DNA from: Ascarosepion bandense
Lineage: Eukaryota; Mollusca; Cephalopoda; Sepiida; Sepiidae
Assembly: GCA_037127315.1 (NCBI GenBank)
Contig: JBBBDQ010000191.1
Location: 14,614,001-14,678,000 of the forward strand
DNA length: 64,000 nt
Direction: 5' to 3'
The position numbers and the translations under genes are program-made. Below the pieces are notes generated by a model that did no database searches, was not told the origin of the DNA, and was given only the letters and a program-made list of their open reading frames with translations. This document shows, piece by piece, positions 54,400 to 63,944 of the stretch; position 1 is the first letter of the stretch, and every line of letters starts with the position of its first letter.

Positions 54400-54454
54400 G
54401 TCTAGCCACACTGATGAGCTGTGATACAGCGAAACGGGCTTGTATGTGGGTGAC
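54400..54454 (+). ncRNA. minimal type I hammerhead ribozyme, apparently intact
   Basis: Self-cleaving RNA motif. Stem I 5' strand GTCTAGCCACA (54400-54410) pairs with TGTGGGTGAC (54445-54454): five perfect inner pairs CCACA/TGTGG and outer GTC/GAC. The core CTGATGA (54411-54417) is followed by stem II GCTGT/ACAGC with loop GAT, then GAAA (54431-54434). Stem III is only A-C/G-T around a six-base loop, and the cleavage triplet GTA ends at 54444. Every conserved core base is present. The very short stem III is typical of retroelement hammerheads, which may need to dimerise. Confidence 0.78.
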
Positions 54455-54522
54455 TAATATATACATATATATATATATATAATGCCTATTTAAGAGGTGT
54501 ACAATCCATAGAAATGTTTTCG

Positions 54523-54630
54523 AGCACCTCGAGGTGGTGTAATGGTTAGCAAGCTTGTCTTGCTAGAATCATTATAATTGAGTAGTGAGTTCGATTCTCA
54601 TTGGGGGTCCCGTACTTTCGACCTTGTGTC
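54523..54630 (+). mobile_element. second-family tRNA-headed SINE fragment
   Basis: ACCTCGAGGTGGTGTAATGG and GAGTTCGATTCTCATT, then CGACCTTGTGTC. The body is cut where the main SINE family starts, giving a SINE-SINE junction at 54630. Confidence 0.75.
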
Positions 54631-54876
54631 ACGTGTGGTGGTGTAATAGATATCGGCTCGGAATGAAAAATCAAAGAGCCGAGTTCGACTTCAAGTTGAA
54701 TTCGTTGCATTAACTTGCGCGCAAAAACCCTTGTGAATCCATCTCTTCTTCCATCAGATATGTGTTAAATAGCAAAACAGATTAGGTTCTATACCCTTGT
54801 CGGTAACCAGTCAGTCATGAATCGAAAGAGACATGATCTCCAAAGCGTGTATTTCGTATGGCGCTTAACTGACTGA
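54631..54876 (+). mobile_element. main tRNA-related SINE with internal deletion
   Basis: ACGTGTGGTGGTGTAATAGA, B-box-like GTTCGACTTCA, then the body. The stretch between AACCAGTC and AGTCATG is missing. Ends TTAACTGACTGA. Confidence 0.85.
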
Positions 54877-55398
54877 TATTTCTATCAATTGATGTTTATA
54901 TACCTATAATGATTATACATACACATATTAAGTAAATGCTTATCTAAACTTATATAATAAATGGAACTGTGTGTGTGTGTGTGTCTGTTACCTATAGACT
55001 CCGAAACGACTGAACCGATTTTCTTGAAAATTTACACAGTTGTACGATAAGCGTCTGCGAGTATTCTTAGTTAGGTTTTGTGTCGAGGTATCCCCGATAA
55101 ATATCGAAAATCGATAATCGAAAAAATCGGGTTATAGAAGGAGTGGTCGATTTTAATCAAATTTGATACACTCGTAGACAAAGACATAAGAAACGATATT
55201 TAGAAGCTACAAGGTTGCAGTTCTTACAATAGTGCAGAAAATTTCATATAATATATATATATATAATAAAGGAATAGGGTTGTTCCAACGAGAATAATTA
55301 GTATAAAATAAAAAGTGTGAGAAGCCGTGAACGTTTTCTTTAAAATATATATTTATTGTTTGGTATTCATACAAGTTATGGAGTATTAATTTGTCATG

Positions 55399-55451
55399 GT
55401 TTGCGCTACACGTGTTTCGAGTCTAAAATTGACTCTCTTCAGGCGAACAAA
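55399..55451 (-). ncRNA. hammerhead ribozyme, minus strand
   Basis: Reverse complement of the motif at 55486-55538, with the same core: CTGAAGA (55442-55436), stem II GAGTC/GACTC, GAAAC, ACGT, GTA, GCGC. All core positions are intact. Confidence 0.72.
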
Positions 55452-55485
55452 TTCGTTGTTTTACGTTTGGGTTTCTTTATGTATC

Positions 55486-55538
55486 TTTGTTCGCCTGAAG
55501 AGAGTCAATTTTAGACTCGAAACACGTGTAGCGCAAAC
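55486..55538 (+). ncRNA. hammerhead ribozyme, plus strand
   Basis: Stem I pairs TTGTTCGC (55487-55494) with GCGCAAA (55531-55537), including three GC pairs next to the core. CTGAAGA (55495-55501) fits CUGANGA. Stem II is GAGTC/GACTC with a seven-base loop, GAAA lies at 55519-55522, and stem III is AC/GT around ACGT. The cleavage triplet GTA ends at 55530. The stem III segment ACACGTGT is self-complementary, so two molecules could pair through it. Confidence 0.74.
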
Positions 55539-55617
55539 CATGACAAATTAATACTCCATAACTTGTATGAATACCAAACAATAAATATATATTTTAAAGA
55601 AAACGTTCACGGCTTCT

Positions 55618-55648
<31 letters not shown>

Positions 55649-56035
55649 AAGGCAAGTGTGTGTGTCTGTTTATCTGCCCATATATCTGTATTTTTTTTTT
55701 AGCCCTTTTATTTTAGTTTTTGCTTCGGATTTGGCTCTAAGTAGGTATAATTGTAGTTCTTAGTCTCAGCCATGATACCATTTACTCAGAAAACTTATTT
55801 AGACTTCAAAATTCAGTTTACGACGAAAAACACTTATTTGATATCGATACCAGGAAATCAAAATTTTACTTACATCCATTCATTTTTTTCTTTCCGTCTA
55901 CGGTTTCGCTTTAACTGGAAACAACAATTGTTTTTTTAGTCTTTCGTGCCAACGTCCGAAAAGTCTGAGCTCCACGACCATGGATTAGTTTTAAAGCTTT
56001 CATTACATCCGAGCAACGCCAGGCTATACTGCTAG

Positions 56036-56349
56036 TATAGATATACTAGCGTTCAAACACTTGAGCCATCTTAGTAAATTACTTTCGTTAAATTTACCCT
56101 AAAATCGAGTGTTTAGTAGTATCCGTTTTTCTCTATATTTTATGGACCTCAAAGTCCAGAAAACAAGTTATTGTTTTTTGTTTATAGTGGATGATAGAGC
56201 ATCTTAAGTAAAATTGTCGCTTTTCAGCTCTTTTCTTAAGTTAAATTTTTTTTTTTTTTTTTGCTGTTGTATACCTCCCTATATACAGAAATGTTCTCAT
56301 CCTATTAACTACTTGGACACTATTAGTAGTAGAAAGAAGAGGGATGATA
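56036..56349. other. unassigned AT-rich spacer
   Basis: A T-run at 56247-56263. No family recognised. Confidence 0.5.
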
Positions 56350-56710
56350 CTTGATCCAAACTCTGTCTTGCTCAACTCTCGGATTCCGAGCGAAGAGGGA
56401 TCCAAAGGAGACTCTGCTGAATGGTAGTCTCGTTTGGGGGGGGGGGGACAGAGCCCGACACAGCCTTGAGCTGGATCTACGGGATATTTTTGGTTGAGCT
56501 TACGGGCTCAGTCTACACTATAACTACATTCGCCTTGGTTGGAAGGGGATAAATACCAAGAGCGATCATACTTGATCCAAGCTTTGTCTTTGCCACAAGA
56601 TGGGTCTACGGGGAATTTTTGCCTGAGCTTAAGCTCAGAGCCCCCACTTTAATTGATTTTGTTTCATTCGCCTTGGTGGGAAGGTGTTAAATACAGAGAG
56701 TGTTTATACT
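56350..56710. repeat. diverged direct duplication
   Basis: TACTTGATCCAA, TCTACGGG, TTGAGCTTA or TGAGCTTA, CATTCGCCTTGGT and GGGATAAATAC-like words occur in the same order at about 56350-56563 and 56569-56703. The second unit is shorter. A G-run of 12 lies at 56438-56449. Family unknown. Confidence 0.7.
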
Positions 56711-57799
56711 GACTAGCAGTTCACCTACTTCACGCAGTGTGCGAGTCTTGTACTTGTTGATATACTCTTATTCCCAACCTCCATTTTGGTGATTACTCAC
56801 GCAGTCACCTTTTAGAGTTACAACATTTGCAAAAGTTGTTTTATTTTTTTTCTAATTTCTGAAAGTACAAAATTTGAAGGTATGGACTTTGGCTGGCATA
56901 ATTGTCTTAATTGAATGTGTTATTGAATTGAAAATGATTAAGATTTTCTCACTATTTTTTTTATTTTATTTTCCCTGGTACTAATTCAAAAGATTTTAGA
57001 GATTCTGTGGAGCATTTCTTCCGTTCCGTTCCTACTCTTAATGGTTCAGTTATACAGAGATCAGAACTTTGTGCTGACTAGTCTTCCAAAAGTTGGACAT
57101 CTTCATCCACAAGAAATCTTTCTGTTACACTTGATGCACGCAAGGGACACCACTGTGCTGAAACATTTCTCCATCTTCAGAGTCTGGCAAAATATTAAAT
57201 TTAAAGATTAAAAGATTAAAGATTAAACTAATCTAATTTTTCTGTTTAGGTTTCGATCAGCTGTTATCAATTTTTTTTCTAACAACGCTTTTGATACAAA
57301 CACATTAACAAGTCCACCATCAAATTTTACCATCTTTGTACAGTATATTGTATTGTTTCTCTCTTCCACTGGTCTCTGTACATATTCACTCGCATTAGAA
57401 TATAACTATTAAAAAAAATTTTTTTTTTCACTTTCCAGTTATATAAACGTCATTATTACTGTTTGAACATTTCTCGAAATTTTAATATCCTTAAAATTCT
57501 TTATTTTCCTAACCTCAGTAGATCATTTTAATTTTTTTTTATATTTTACCTGTCTGAAGATCATGTGACAGAAGATTCATTTTATGGACAAACCTCCGTC
57601 TAGGGTTAAAACATATTCCTTGGGAATACTTTGCCATAACGAAATCATCGTGTCGAATTTGGCACCTCACAAATTTGATAGTTAAGAAAATATGAAGCTG
57701 AAAATTAGTACACCTACAATTTTCTATGGAAAATAAACAATTCTTGGTTGAGTTCTATTTTTATTTGAAATAGTTTAGGTGATGTGGACTCTTAAAATG
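56711..57799. other. unassigned region
   Basis: CTAGCAGT at 56723 resembles the Helitron-like 3' terminus in reverse, but no hairpin precedes it. No coding similarity recognised in the rest. Confidence 0.4.
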
Positions 57800-58460
57800 T
57801 GTGAGTAAAACCTCATTGAGGAGTCCAAATTGCCAATTACATGCCGGGGATACTAAATTCAAGCACGTAAAGAAAGTTAAATACCTGGGAAGTGTTCTAA
57901 GAGAGGGCAAAAAGTGCTACACTGAGATCCGATGGGGTATTGGAATGGCCAAGGGCGCAATCCAGAAGTTAAGCAAAGAATTGAGAGATAAGAAAATTTT
58001 GTTGAAAACAAAGAATAGTGAACTTTTGCGTGATATGTCCTCTTATATGGCAACGAATGCTAGACAATCTCCTTAAAGATGAAGGAAATACTCGAAGCAA
58101 CAGAAATGTGGTTCTACAGAAGGATGCTGAGGATACCATGGACCAAACATGTGAGCAACAAGATTTTTGAGAGAATGGAAAGAAAAAAGAAACTTGTACT
58201 TAGCAAAAGAAAGAGACAGTTTAAATTTCTGGGACACGTGATGAGGAAGGAGGGCTTGAAAAATCTGAAACTTTCGGGACAGAGGGTTAGGAAAAGTAGG
58301 GCGTGACATACTTGATGGGCTTAGGTAATTGAATGGTAGAGCAGGGTTTGGGAGAAATATCAAGACAAAAATATATTAAAAGCTACAAGGGACATCGGGA
58401 TATAGCGAGCCATAATCACCTACGTCCTGAAGGGACACGGCACATAAAAGAAGAAAGAAG
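57800..58460 (+). pseudogene. RTE-like LINE C-terminal fragment
   Basis: Plus-strand blocks: SPNCQLHAGDTKFKHVKKVK and YLGSVLREGKKCYTEI (57830-57925), MAKGAIQKLSKELRDKKILL (57945-58005), EMWFYRRMLRIPWTKHVSN (58105-58160) and FLGHVMRKEGLKNLKLSGQ (58225-58280). The 3' end is CCTGAAGGGACACGGCACAT. Two open pieces are separated by a frame change at 58076. It is one of the better preserved copies. Confidence 0.87.
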
Positions 58461-58752
58461 ATATATTAGCTGTGAGAACTAAACTGTTTTATTCGAATGG
58501 CTGTAGCTGGGTAAACACAGAAAGAATTTATTCTTATGCGAATTGTTAAAAAATTATTATTTTATAAGCATATTAAAAAAATTATACACACTTTAAAATA
58601 CTGTCTCATTTGGAGAAAGATATTTAACGCAGTTATTTTATTAAATAGTCTTAAGTACTTGTGTGACACTATTTAGCGCTGGTAAATGGAAAAAAAAAAG
58701 GCTGGCCAAGTAAGAAAACAATAAAAACATGAACAGTTTATATACAATTTTA
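58461..58752. other. unassigned AT-rich spacer
   Basis: Nothing recognised. Confidence 0.5.
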
Positions 58753-58989
58753 GATGTAGATATCGGCATTCACCTACACGCAAATACCCTTAGGAAAGGT
58801 ATGAATCTGTCTCTTCTCCCTTCGGCTATCGGTTAAATAGCAGCACAGATTTAATTTTCTAGTCTTCTATAGCAACCAGTTTACTGCAGAATGTATTGGC
58901 AACCTATTGCCAGAAAATCTTCTGCCCAATCAGTCATGTCTCTTTCGAGACATGATTTTTCCAAGCGTTTAAGGCACTTAACTGACTGA
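58753..58989 (+). mobile_element. main tRNA-related SINE, head damaged
   Basis: TAGATATCGGCATTCACCTA joins the first head bases directly to the body, deleting the B box. The body and tail (GGCACTTAACTGACTGAG) are recognisable. Confidence 0.82.
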
Positions 58990-59027
58990 GTAGAAAAGAC
59001 GACAGAAATGTCTCCTTTTATTCTGAA

Positions 59028-59523
59028 CTAGCAGTATAACCCGGCGTTGCTCGGGTGTAATGAAAGCTTTAAAACTAATCCATGGTCCTGGAGCTCAGAC
59101 TCAGCATAAAGAATATTTGTGAAGTTTAGTGAGAATCGGATAAAAATTGTGGATTTGTATAAAGGACATACAGACAGATAAACAGACACACACACAAACA
59201 TCTTGCCTTTTATATATATATATGATCAATTTTCTGCACTATTGTAAGAACTGCAACCTTGAAACTTCTGAATATCGTTTCTTATGTCTTTGACTATGAG
59301 TGTATCAAATTTGATTAAAATCGGACAACTTCTATAAGCCGATTTTTTCAATTATCGATTTTCGATATTTATCGGGGGTACCTCGACACAAAATCTAGCT
59401 AAGAGCACTTGCATACGCTTATAGTACAACTGTAAATTTTTAAGAAAATCGGTTCAGCCGTTTCGGAGTCTATAGGTAACGGATACTCACACAGACAAAG
59501 TTCCATTTATAAATAAGTTTAGA
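59028..59523 (-). mobile_element. Helitron-like non-autonomous element (copy 4)
   Basis: Minus strand TCTAAACTTATTTATAAATG to ACCCG-loop-CGGGT, TTATACTGCTAG, with A before and T after. The interior is partly deleted relative to copy 3. Confidence 0.77.
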
Positions 59524-59790
59524 TAGATTTTGATTTAGATAGATAAGAATGGAGAGAAAAAAGGAAATTGAGCACAAACAAAAGTGGTGCAAGTTCTTTA
59601 TTTCAAATCGTCGACAATTCTGAAAGGGCAGCTCCTCCTCTCTCACGACCTGTTCCTGATTACGTGATTCCACAACATATCATATCCCCTCACCATATTA
59701 TCATAGATGAGAGACGCGTATTTGATCTTAACTGCCATAACAATTTTTTTGTCAGGCTACGTTGCTGAATTTTTAACAAATTTATTAGAT

Positions 59791-60390
59791 AGATCTTTTT
59801 CTATGTGCCGTGTCCCTTCAGGACGTAGGAGACCATGGCCTTCTCCACCTTCCTATGCCTTGTCGCTTTTAATACCCCTTCTTCTGTTATCCGACTCAAT
59901 CCCCGTTGTATCATTCATCTGCTCAAGTCCATCAAGTCTGTCATGGGTTGTATTCCCTTGTTTCGCTTCCCCACTATCCCGTCCCATGGGCATCAGGTTT
60001 GTCTAGCCCTCCTTTATCACTACATGTTCCAAAAACGTCAGTTGTCGTTTCCTGGTGTTAAGTATTTGTTTTCTTCTTGTGACCATCCTCTCCCAAACCT
60101 TGTCGATGCTCACGTGCTCAATCCATGATATGCACAGCATCCTTCTGTCGAACCACATTTCAGTTGCTTCAAGTTTTTTCTTCATCTTTGATAAGACTGT
60201 CCAGAATTCGCTACCATATTGAACGACGGACATCAGAACAATCCAGCATTCTCTTCCTTGTTTTCAGTGAAATGCTTCTGTCTCCCAATATTCTACTCAG
60301 CTTCTGGAATGCACCCTTAGCCATGCCAATACGCCTTCAGATCTCCGTATTGCACTTATCATCTTCCGTTAGGATAATTTACAGGTATTT
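59791..60390 (-). pseudogene. RTE-like LINE C-terminal fragment
   Basis: Minus-strand EMWFDRRMLCISWIEHVSID near 60155 and RKQLTFLEHVVIKEG-like sequence near 60020. The 3' signature CTGAAGGGACACGGCACATA lies near 59800. 5'-truncated; several frame changes. Confidence 0.82.
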
Positions 60391-60465
60391 AAAATAGATA
60401 GGCAATCAATAATTGACAGATTTTGTATTTCCTCTTAATATATTGAAATAGACAATAGCAATTCA

Positions 60466-60751
60466 ATCAGTTAATTACCATACGTAATAAACGCTTCGAT
60501 CTCTTTCGATTTATGACTAACTAGGAAAAGATTTTCCCGCAGTAAGTTGTCATTTCTTTCTGTAGTAGACTGGTTGTTAACCAAGGCTAAAGAATCTAAT
60601 CTCTCTGGCTATTTAACCCATACCTAGATGGAGAAGAGATGGATTTATACCTTTTCCAAGGGTATTAGCACGTAAGTGAATGCAACGAATTCAAATGGAA
60701 TTCGAACTCGGCTCCCCGATTTTTCATTACAAGCCGATATCCATTGCAACA
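60466..60751 (-). mobile_element. main tRNA-related SINE
   Basis: ATCAGTTAATTACCATACGT to AAGCCGATATCCATTGCAAC, with a small deletion around the inverted GAGACATGA motif. Confidence 0.87.
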
Positions 60752-60866
60752 ATGAACACAATTACACAATTTAATTTATAGACAATTTACATGTCTCTTT
60801 TTCATACACACACCAAAAATACGAACATATATGGAAAACAAATTACATTGTTGTACACGGCTATAT

Positions 60867-60869
60867 CCA

Positions 60870-60895
<26 letters not shown>
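60867..60895. repeat. (TA)n microsatellite
   Basis: Seen directly. Confidence 0.93.
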
Positions 60896-60900
<5 letters not shown>

Positions 60901-61009
60901 ATTTGTACACGCATATAACTACGCACGCATACAAGCCCATACTGTTATATTCATATGCGTGTATTAATATATGTATAACTACGCAAAAAGGCAGACACAT
61001 ATATCTTTC

Positions 61010-61310
61010 GTAAGGAAAAATTGGAACAAGAAAAAGTGTACTTATAATCAGAAAGCGACAGCTTAAATATATGGGACACAGAATGGGGAAAGATAGCCAA
61101 GAGAATTTAACACTCACAGGGCATATTACAGCTAAATAGAATATGTGGAAACAGTGAGAAGCCTCCCTAATGAGTTTGTGTGGACGGATGGCAGAGAAAG
61201 TACAATAATGAATGGTAAAGAGTGAAAACTATTTAAAGCAATAAAATATGTGTAGTTGTGGAGAGTTATGATCGCCTACGTCCTGAAAGGACTTGACACA
61301 TAAGAACTAG
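61010..61310 (+). pseudogene. RTE-like LINE 3' fragment
   Basis: IRKRQLKYMGHRMGKDSQEN-like reading near 61045, NLTLTGHI near 61105 and the 3' end ATCGCCTACGTCCTGAAAGG. Only the last coding block and the 3' region remain. Confidence 0.75.
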
Positions 61311-61348
61311 ATATACGCATACATATACTGAAATGCATACATAAGCAA

Positions 61349-61660
61349 ATATATGGTTATGTCTTGAAGGTTGTTACAATGCGTTTAGTAAAATAAAGGA
61401 AGGTAAAGAAGTTTTTGGGTATTAACTATTTATTAAACATTAATATTTCGAGATCAAAATCTCATCTTCAGAATGGCAGAGAAGCGTGTGCCTGTCTGAG
61501 TGAGTGAGTGCCTTTCAAGTCAAACTCTCCTCTACCATTCTGAAGATGAGATTTTGATCTCGAAAATATTAATTTATAATAAATAGGTAATACCCAAAAA
61601 CTTCTTTACCTTTTATTTTACTAAACGCATTGTGACAGCCTTCAAGACCTAACCATATAT
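61349..61660. repeat. foldback element with hammerhead-like cores on both strands
   Basis: Arms 61349-61483 and 61529-61660 include ATTTCGAGATCAAAATCTCA and its complement. Each arm reads CTGAAGA, T, stem GAGAT/ATCTC, GAAA: an intact core and a five-pair stem II. Stem III and the cleavage triplet are AT-rich and uncertain (ATATTAATGTT in the left arm, ATATTAATTTA in the right). Confidence 0.65.
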
Positions 61661-62285
61661 CTAATATACACAATGCTTCAAGCAAATTACAAAACTTTAC
61701 CATCCCTACACATAAGCAAATATCTTAACCAATAAAATTACATTCACATGCGTTTACATACACAAAACACTTACATCTTTAGATTTTAAAATTTAGTGTA
61801 GACATGCGTACACATCTGTTTGTGACTAGTTTATTATTTTTTTTAAATTTAAAGCCGAAATATATTTTGGATTCAAAGAATCATACTTCTATGCGAGTAA
61901 ATATTGCAGTTACAATTTTTGGGAGGAATAACAATCATTTTTTTTTTTTTTTCAGATATAATTCCTACTATTTAACCCAAACATGAGGAAAGGAGATAGA
62001 CTCATATCTTTCCCAAGTGTATTTTGTGAGTATGTGTATGTAAAGAATCCGACTGGAATTCAAACCTAACTCTCAAAATCTTCATTTAGAGCTGCCATTT
62101 ATTACTCCAGCCGCACATCCACGTACACATCTGTCGATAGATACACACTTATAAATACTCATAGGCATATGTATGCACACAAATAGACAAAATTACGCGT
62201 CCAGAGATGTTTGTCTTATTTTGATTTAAAGACAACAGCACGCATAGAAACACACACACACACACACACACATTCAACTGTTCAG
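61661..62285. other. unassigned spacer
   Basis: A T-run at 61938-61953 and (CA)n at 62252-62272. No gene recognised. Confidence 0.5.
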
Positions 62286-62291
62286 AACTAA

Positions 62292-62750
62292 TTATGCACA
62301 CAAGTCTATGCGATCAAATAACTTTGTTCGCCGCTCACAAAACCCCAAAGAGTTAAGCACAAATGAATAAATATGGAAAGTGAAAGGCAAAACAAACATT
62401 TGCGCATGTGTGATTTTGTTGCCAACGTTTAAAAGAATTAGCGACGCGATCACATCCCTCGTGCGCTCACGTCGCCTCCACGAAGGGTCAGCGGCTAACA
62501 AACCTTCATTTACGAATTCGCCATTTTCTAACATGCACGCTGATTGAACCGAATGGGCAATTTTCACTGTCACGTGGTACCACCTCAGTTCTCGTCGTTG
62601 GCGATTAAATAGATCCGAGAGGATGACGAAGAAGTGGCGGTAAGGGAAAGCTGAAGATTTGTCAGATGAGATCAGCTTCCAAGTAGAAGAATCAGAAAAG
62701 AAAGAAGGAAAAAAATAAAAGAAAGGGAGCTGATGGGAAAGAAAGAGCAT
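62292..62750 (-). other. 152-codon open frame without recognised similarity
   Basis: Starts MLFLSHQLPFFYFFPSFFSD, which is hydrophobic enough to mimic a signal segment, and continues with charged sequence (SWRRRERTRDVIASLILLNV). The underlying DNA is less AT-rich than neighbours and not an obvious repeat. The first 30 codons come from a purine-rich tract, so the start may be compositional. I cannot assign a function or say that it is expressed. Confidence 0.2.
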
Positions 62751-62850
62751 AGAAGAAAATAAAAATAATAGTAATAATAATAATAATATGATAAAGAAGG
62801 AAGAAGCATAGAAAGTTAGAAATGTGTGGAGAAAAGAGCGTTAAAGTAGA

Positions 62851-63025
62851 AAAATAAATGATGATAGAAGAGAGATAAAGAGAAGATTTTAAAATCTGAT
62901 GCGATCAGCTTGAAGTACAAAAAAGAAAGCGAACTAGAAAAGAAAGTAAAAAAACGAAAGAAATTGGTGATAGAAGAAACATAAAGAGAAGATTTTAAAA
63001 TCTAGTGCGATCAGCTTGAAGAAAA
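62851..63025. repeat. purine-rich direct repeat
   Basis: AAAGAGAAGATTTTAAAATC followed by T(G/A)(A/G)TGCGATCAGCTTGAAG occurs at about 62877 and 62983. A third partial GATCAGCTT lies at 62669. Spacing is about 106 bp. Confidence 0.8.
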
Positions 63026-63376
63026 AAGAACTTATAGTCTAAGAACAATGAAGGAAAGTGTCAGATAACCTGGAATGATTATATTGAATTCATTTCTAGG
63101 TTTACTGCTAAGAAAGTTGAATCACTGTGTCGTATTAGACAATGTTTATCTACATACATATTTATAAGTCTACCATTCGTTCCTGCTTCAAATATTGTTG
63201 CTACATATGGCATGGGGTTCCTGATATATATTTAGAGAATATCGGTAATATCCAAGTAAGAATCTGTAATATTATTGGTCTTAACCTGGCATCTCTGCTT
63301 TGGTCACCACCTTTTCTGAGCCTTTTCTATAAATACTTTCATGATAATTGTTCTGGGGGTGCTTTCTTCCATTTAT

Positions 63377-63667
63377 TCAGTTAAGTGCCATACGTGAAAC
63401 ACGCTTCGGCGATCATGTCTCGAAAATGACTGACAGAAGATTATCCCGCAGTAGGTTACCATTGCTTTCTGCGGTAGACTGGTTGCCAGCCAAGGCTATA
63501 GAACCCAGTCTGTCCTGTTATTTAACGCGTAACTGGAGGGAAGAGACGGATTAATTCCTTTTCCAAGGGTATTTGCGCGTAAATGAATGCAAGGAATTCA
63601 ACTGGAATTCGAACTCGTCGCCCCGATTAGCCATTTCGAGTCGATATCCACTGCACCTACAACGCAC
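63377..63667 (-). mobile_element. main tRNA-related SINE inside a LINE
   Basis: TTCAGTTAAGTGCCATACGT to CCACTGCACCTACAACGCAC. It forms the first half of the insertion that splits the LINE copy. Confidence 0.88.
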
Positions 63668-63944
63668 TTCCATTACGGTTAGATGTTTAAAACTGTTGTT
63701 TTTATTCTCTCCCCACTACATACATAAATTATATATATGCGGACTAGTTCATAGAGATTTTAAGTTATATGGTGGATGTCGTAAGAATGGTAGAAACAAT
63801 GTGTTGTTTTGGTGTAAGGAATCCTGTCGTAGCTAAGTAATTGTGGCTACCTAAGTTTAATTATAAGATAGAAGAAGACAAGTCTTCATTATCCCCCCTT
63901 TTTTTTTGGCCTTGTGAGACATTTTTGTATCTTTACAAAATAAA
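63668..63944 (+). other. unassigned second half of the LINE insertion
   Basis: A short frame near 63760-63836 reads YGGCRKNGRNNVLFWCKESC. The spacing of cysteines and W is loosely like a FLYWCH-type zinc finger, but this is too short to claim. The segment ends AATAAACATT, which could be a polyadenylation signal. Confidence 0.3.

Larger units (their letters stand above)
55310..55625. repeat. inverted-repeat element with two head-to-head hammerheads
   Basis: Arms of about 140 bp (55310-55451 and 55483-55625) are near-perfect reverse complements, both including AATATATATTTATTGTTTGG or its complement. Each arm carries the same hammerhead on its own strand. The spacer between arms is about 30 bp. 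It is inserted in the AT-rich middle of a Helitron-like element. The resemblance to Penelope-type terminal repeats is inference. Confidence 0.8.
54943..56035 (+). mobile_element. Helitron-like element (copy 3), the longest
   Basis: Starts TCTAAACTTATATAATAAAT after an A and ends GCTATACTGCTAG before a T. The terminal hairpin is weakened (TCCGAGCAACGCCAGG). Without the foldback at about 55252-55640 it is roughly 700 bp. No Rep or helicase motif, so non-autonomous. The TATA-rich middle is where the foldback lies and where copy 2a has a TA microsatellite. Confidence 0.75.

Noticed and set aside
56723..56750. Another Helitron-like 3' terminus
   Set aside because: CTAGCAGT matches the terminal bases, but no hairpin or internal similarity follows.
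57001..57180. Possible LINE fragment on the minus strand
   Set aside because: Scattered word similarity only; no RT or endonuclease block could be read in any frame.
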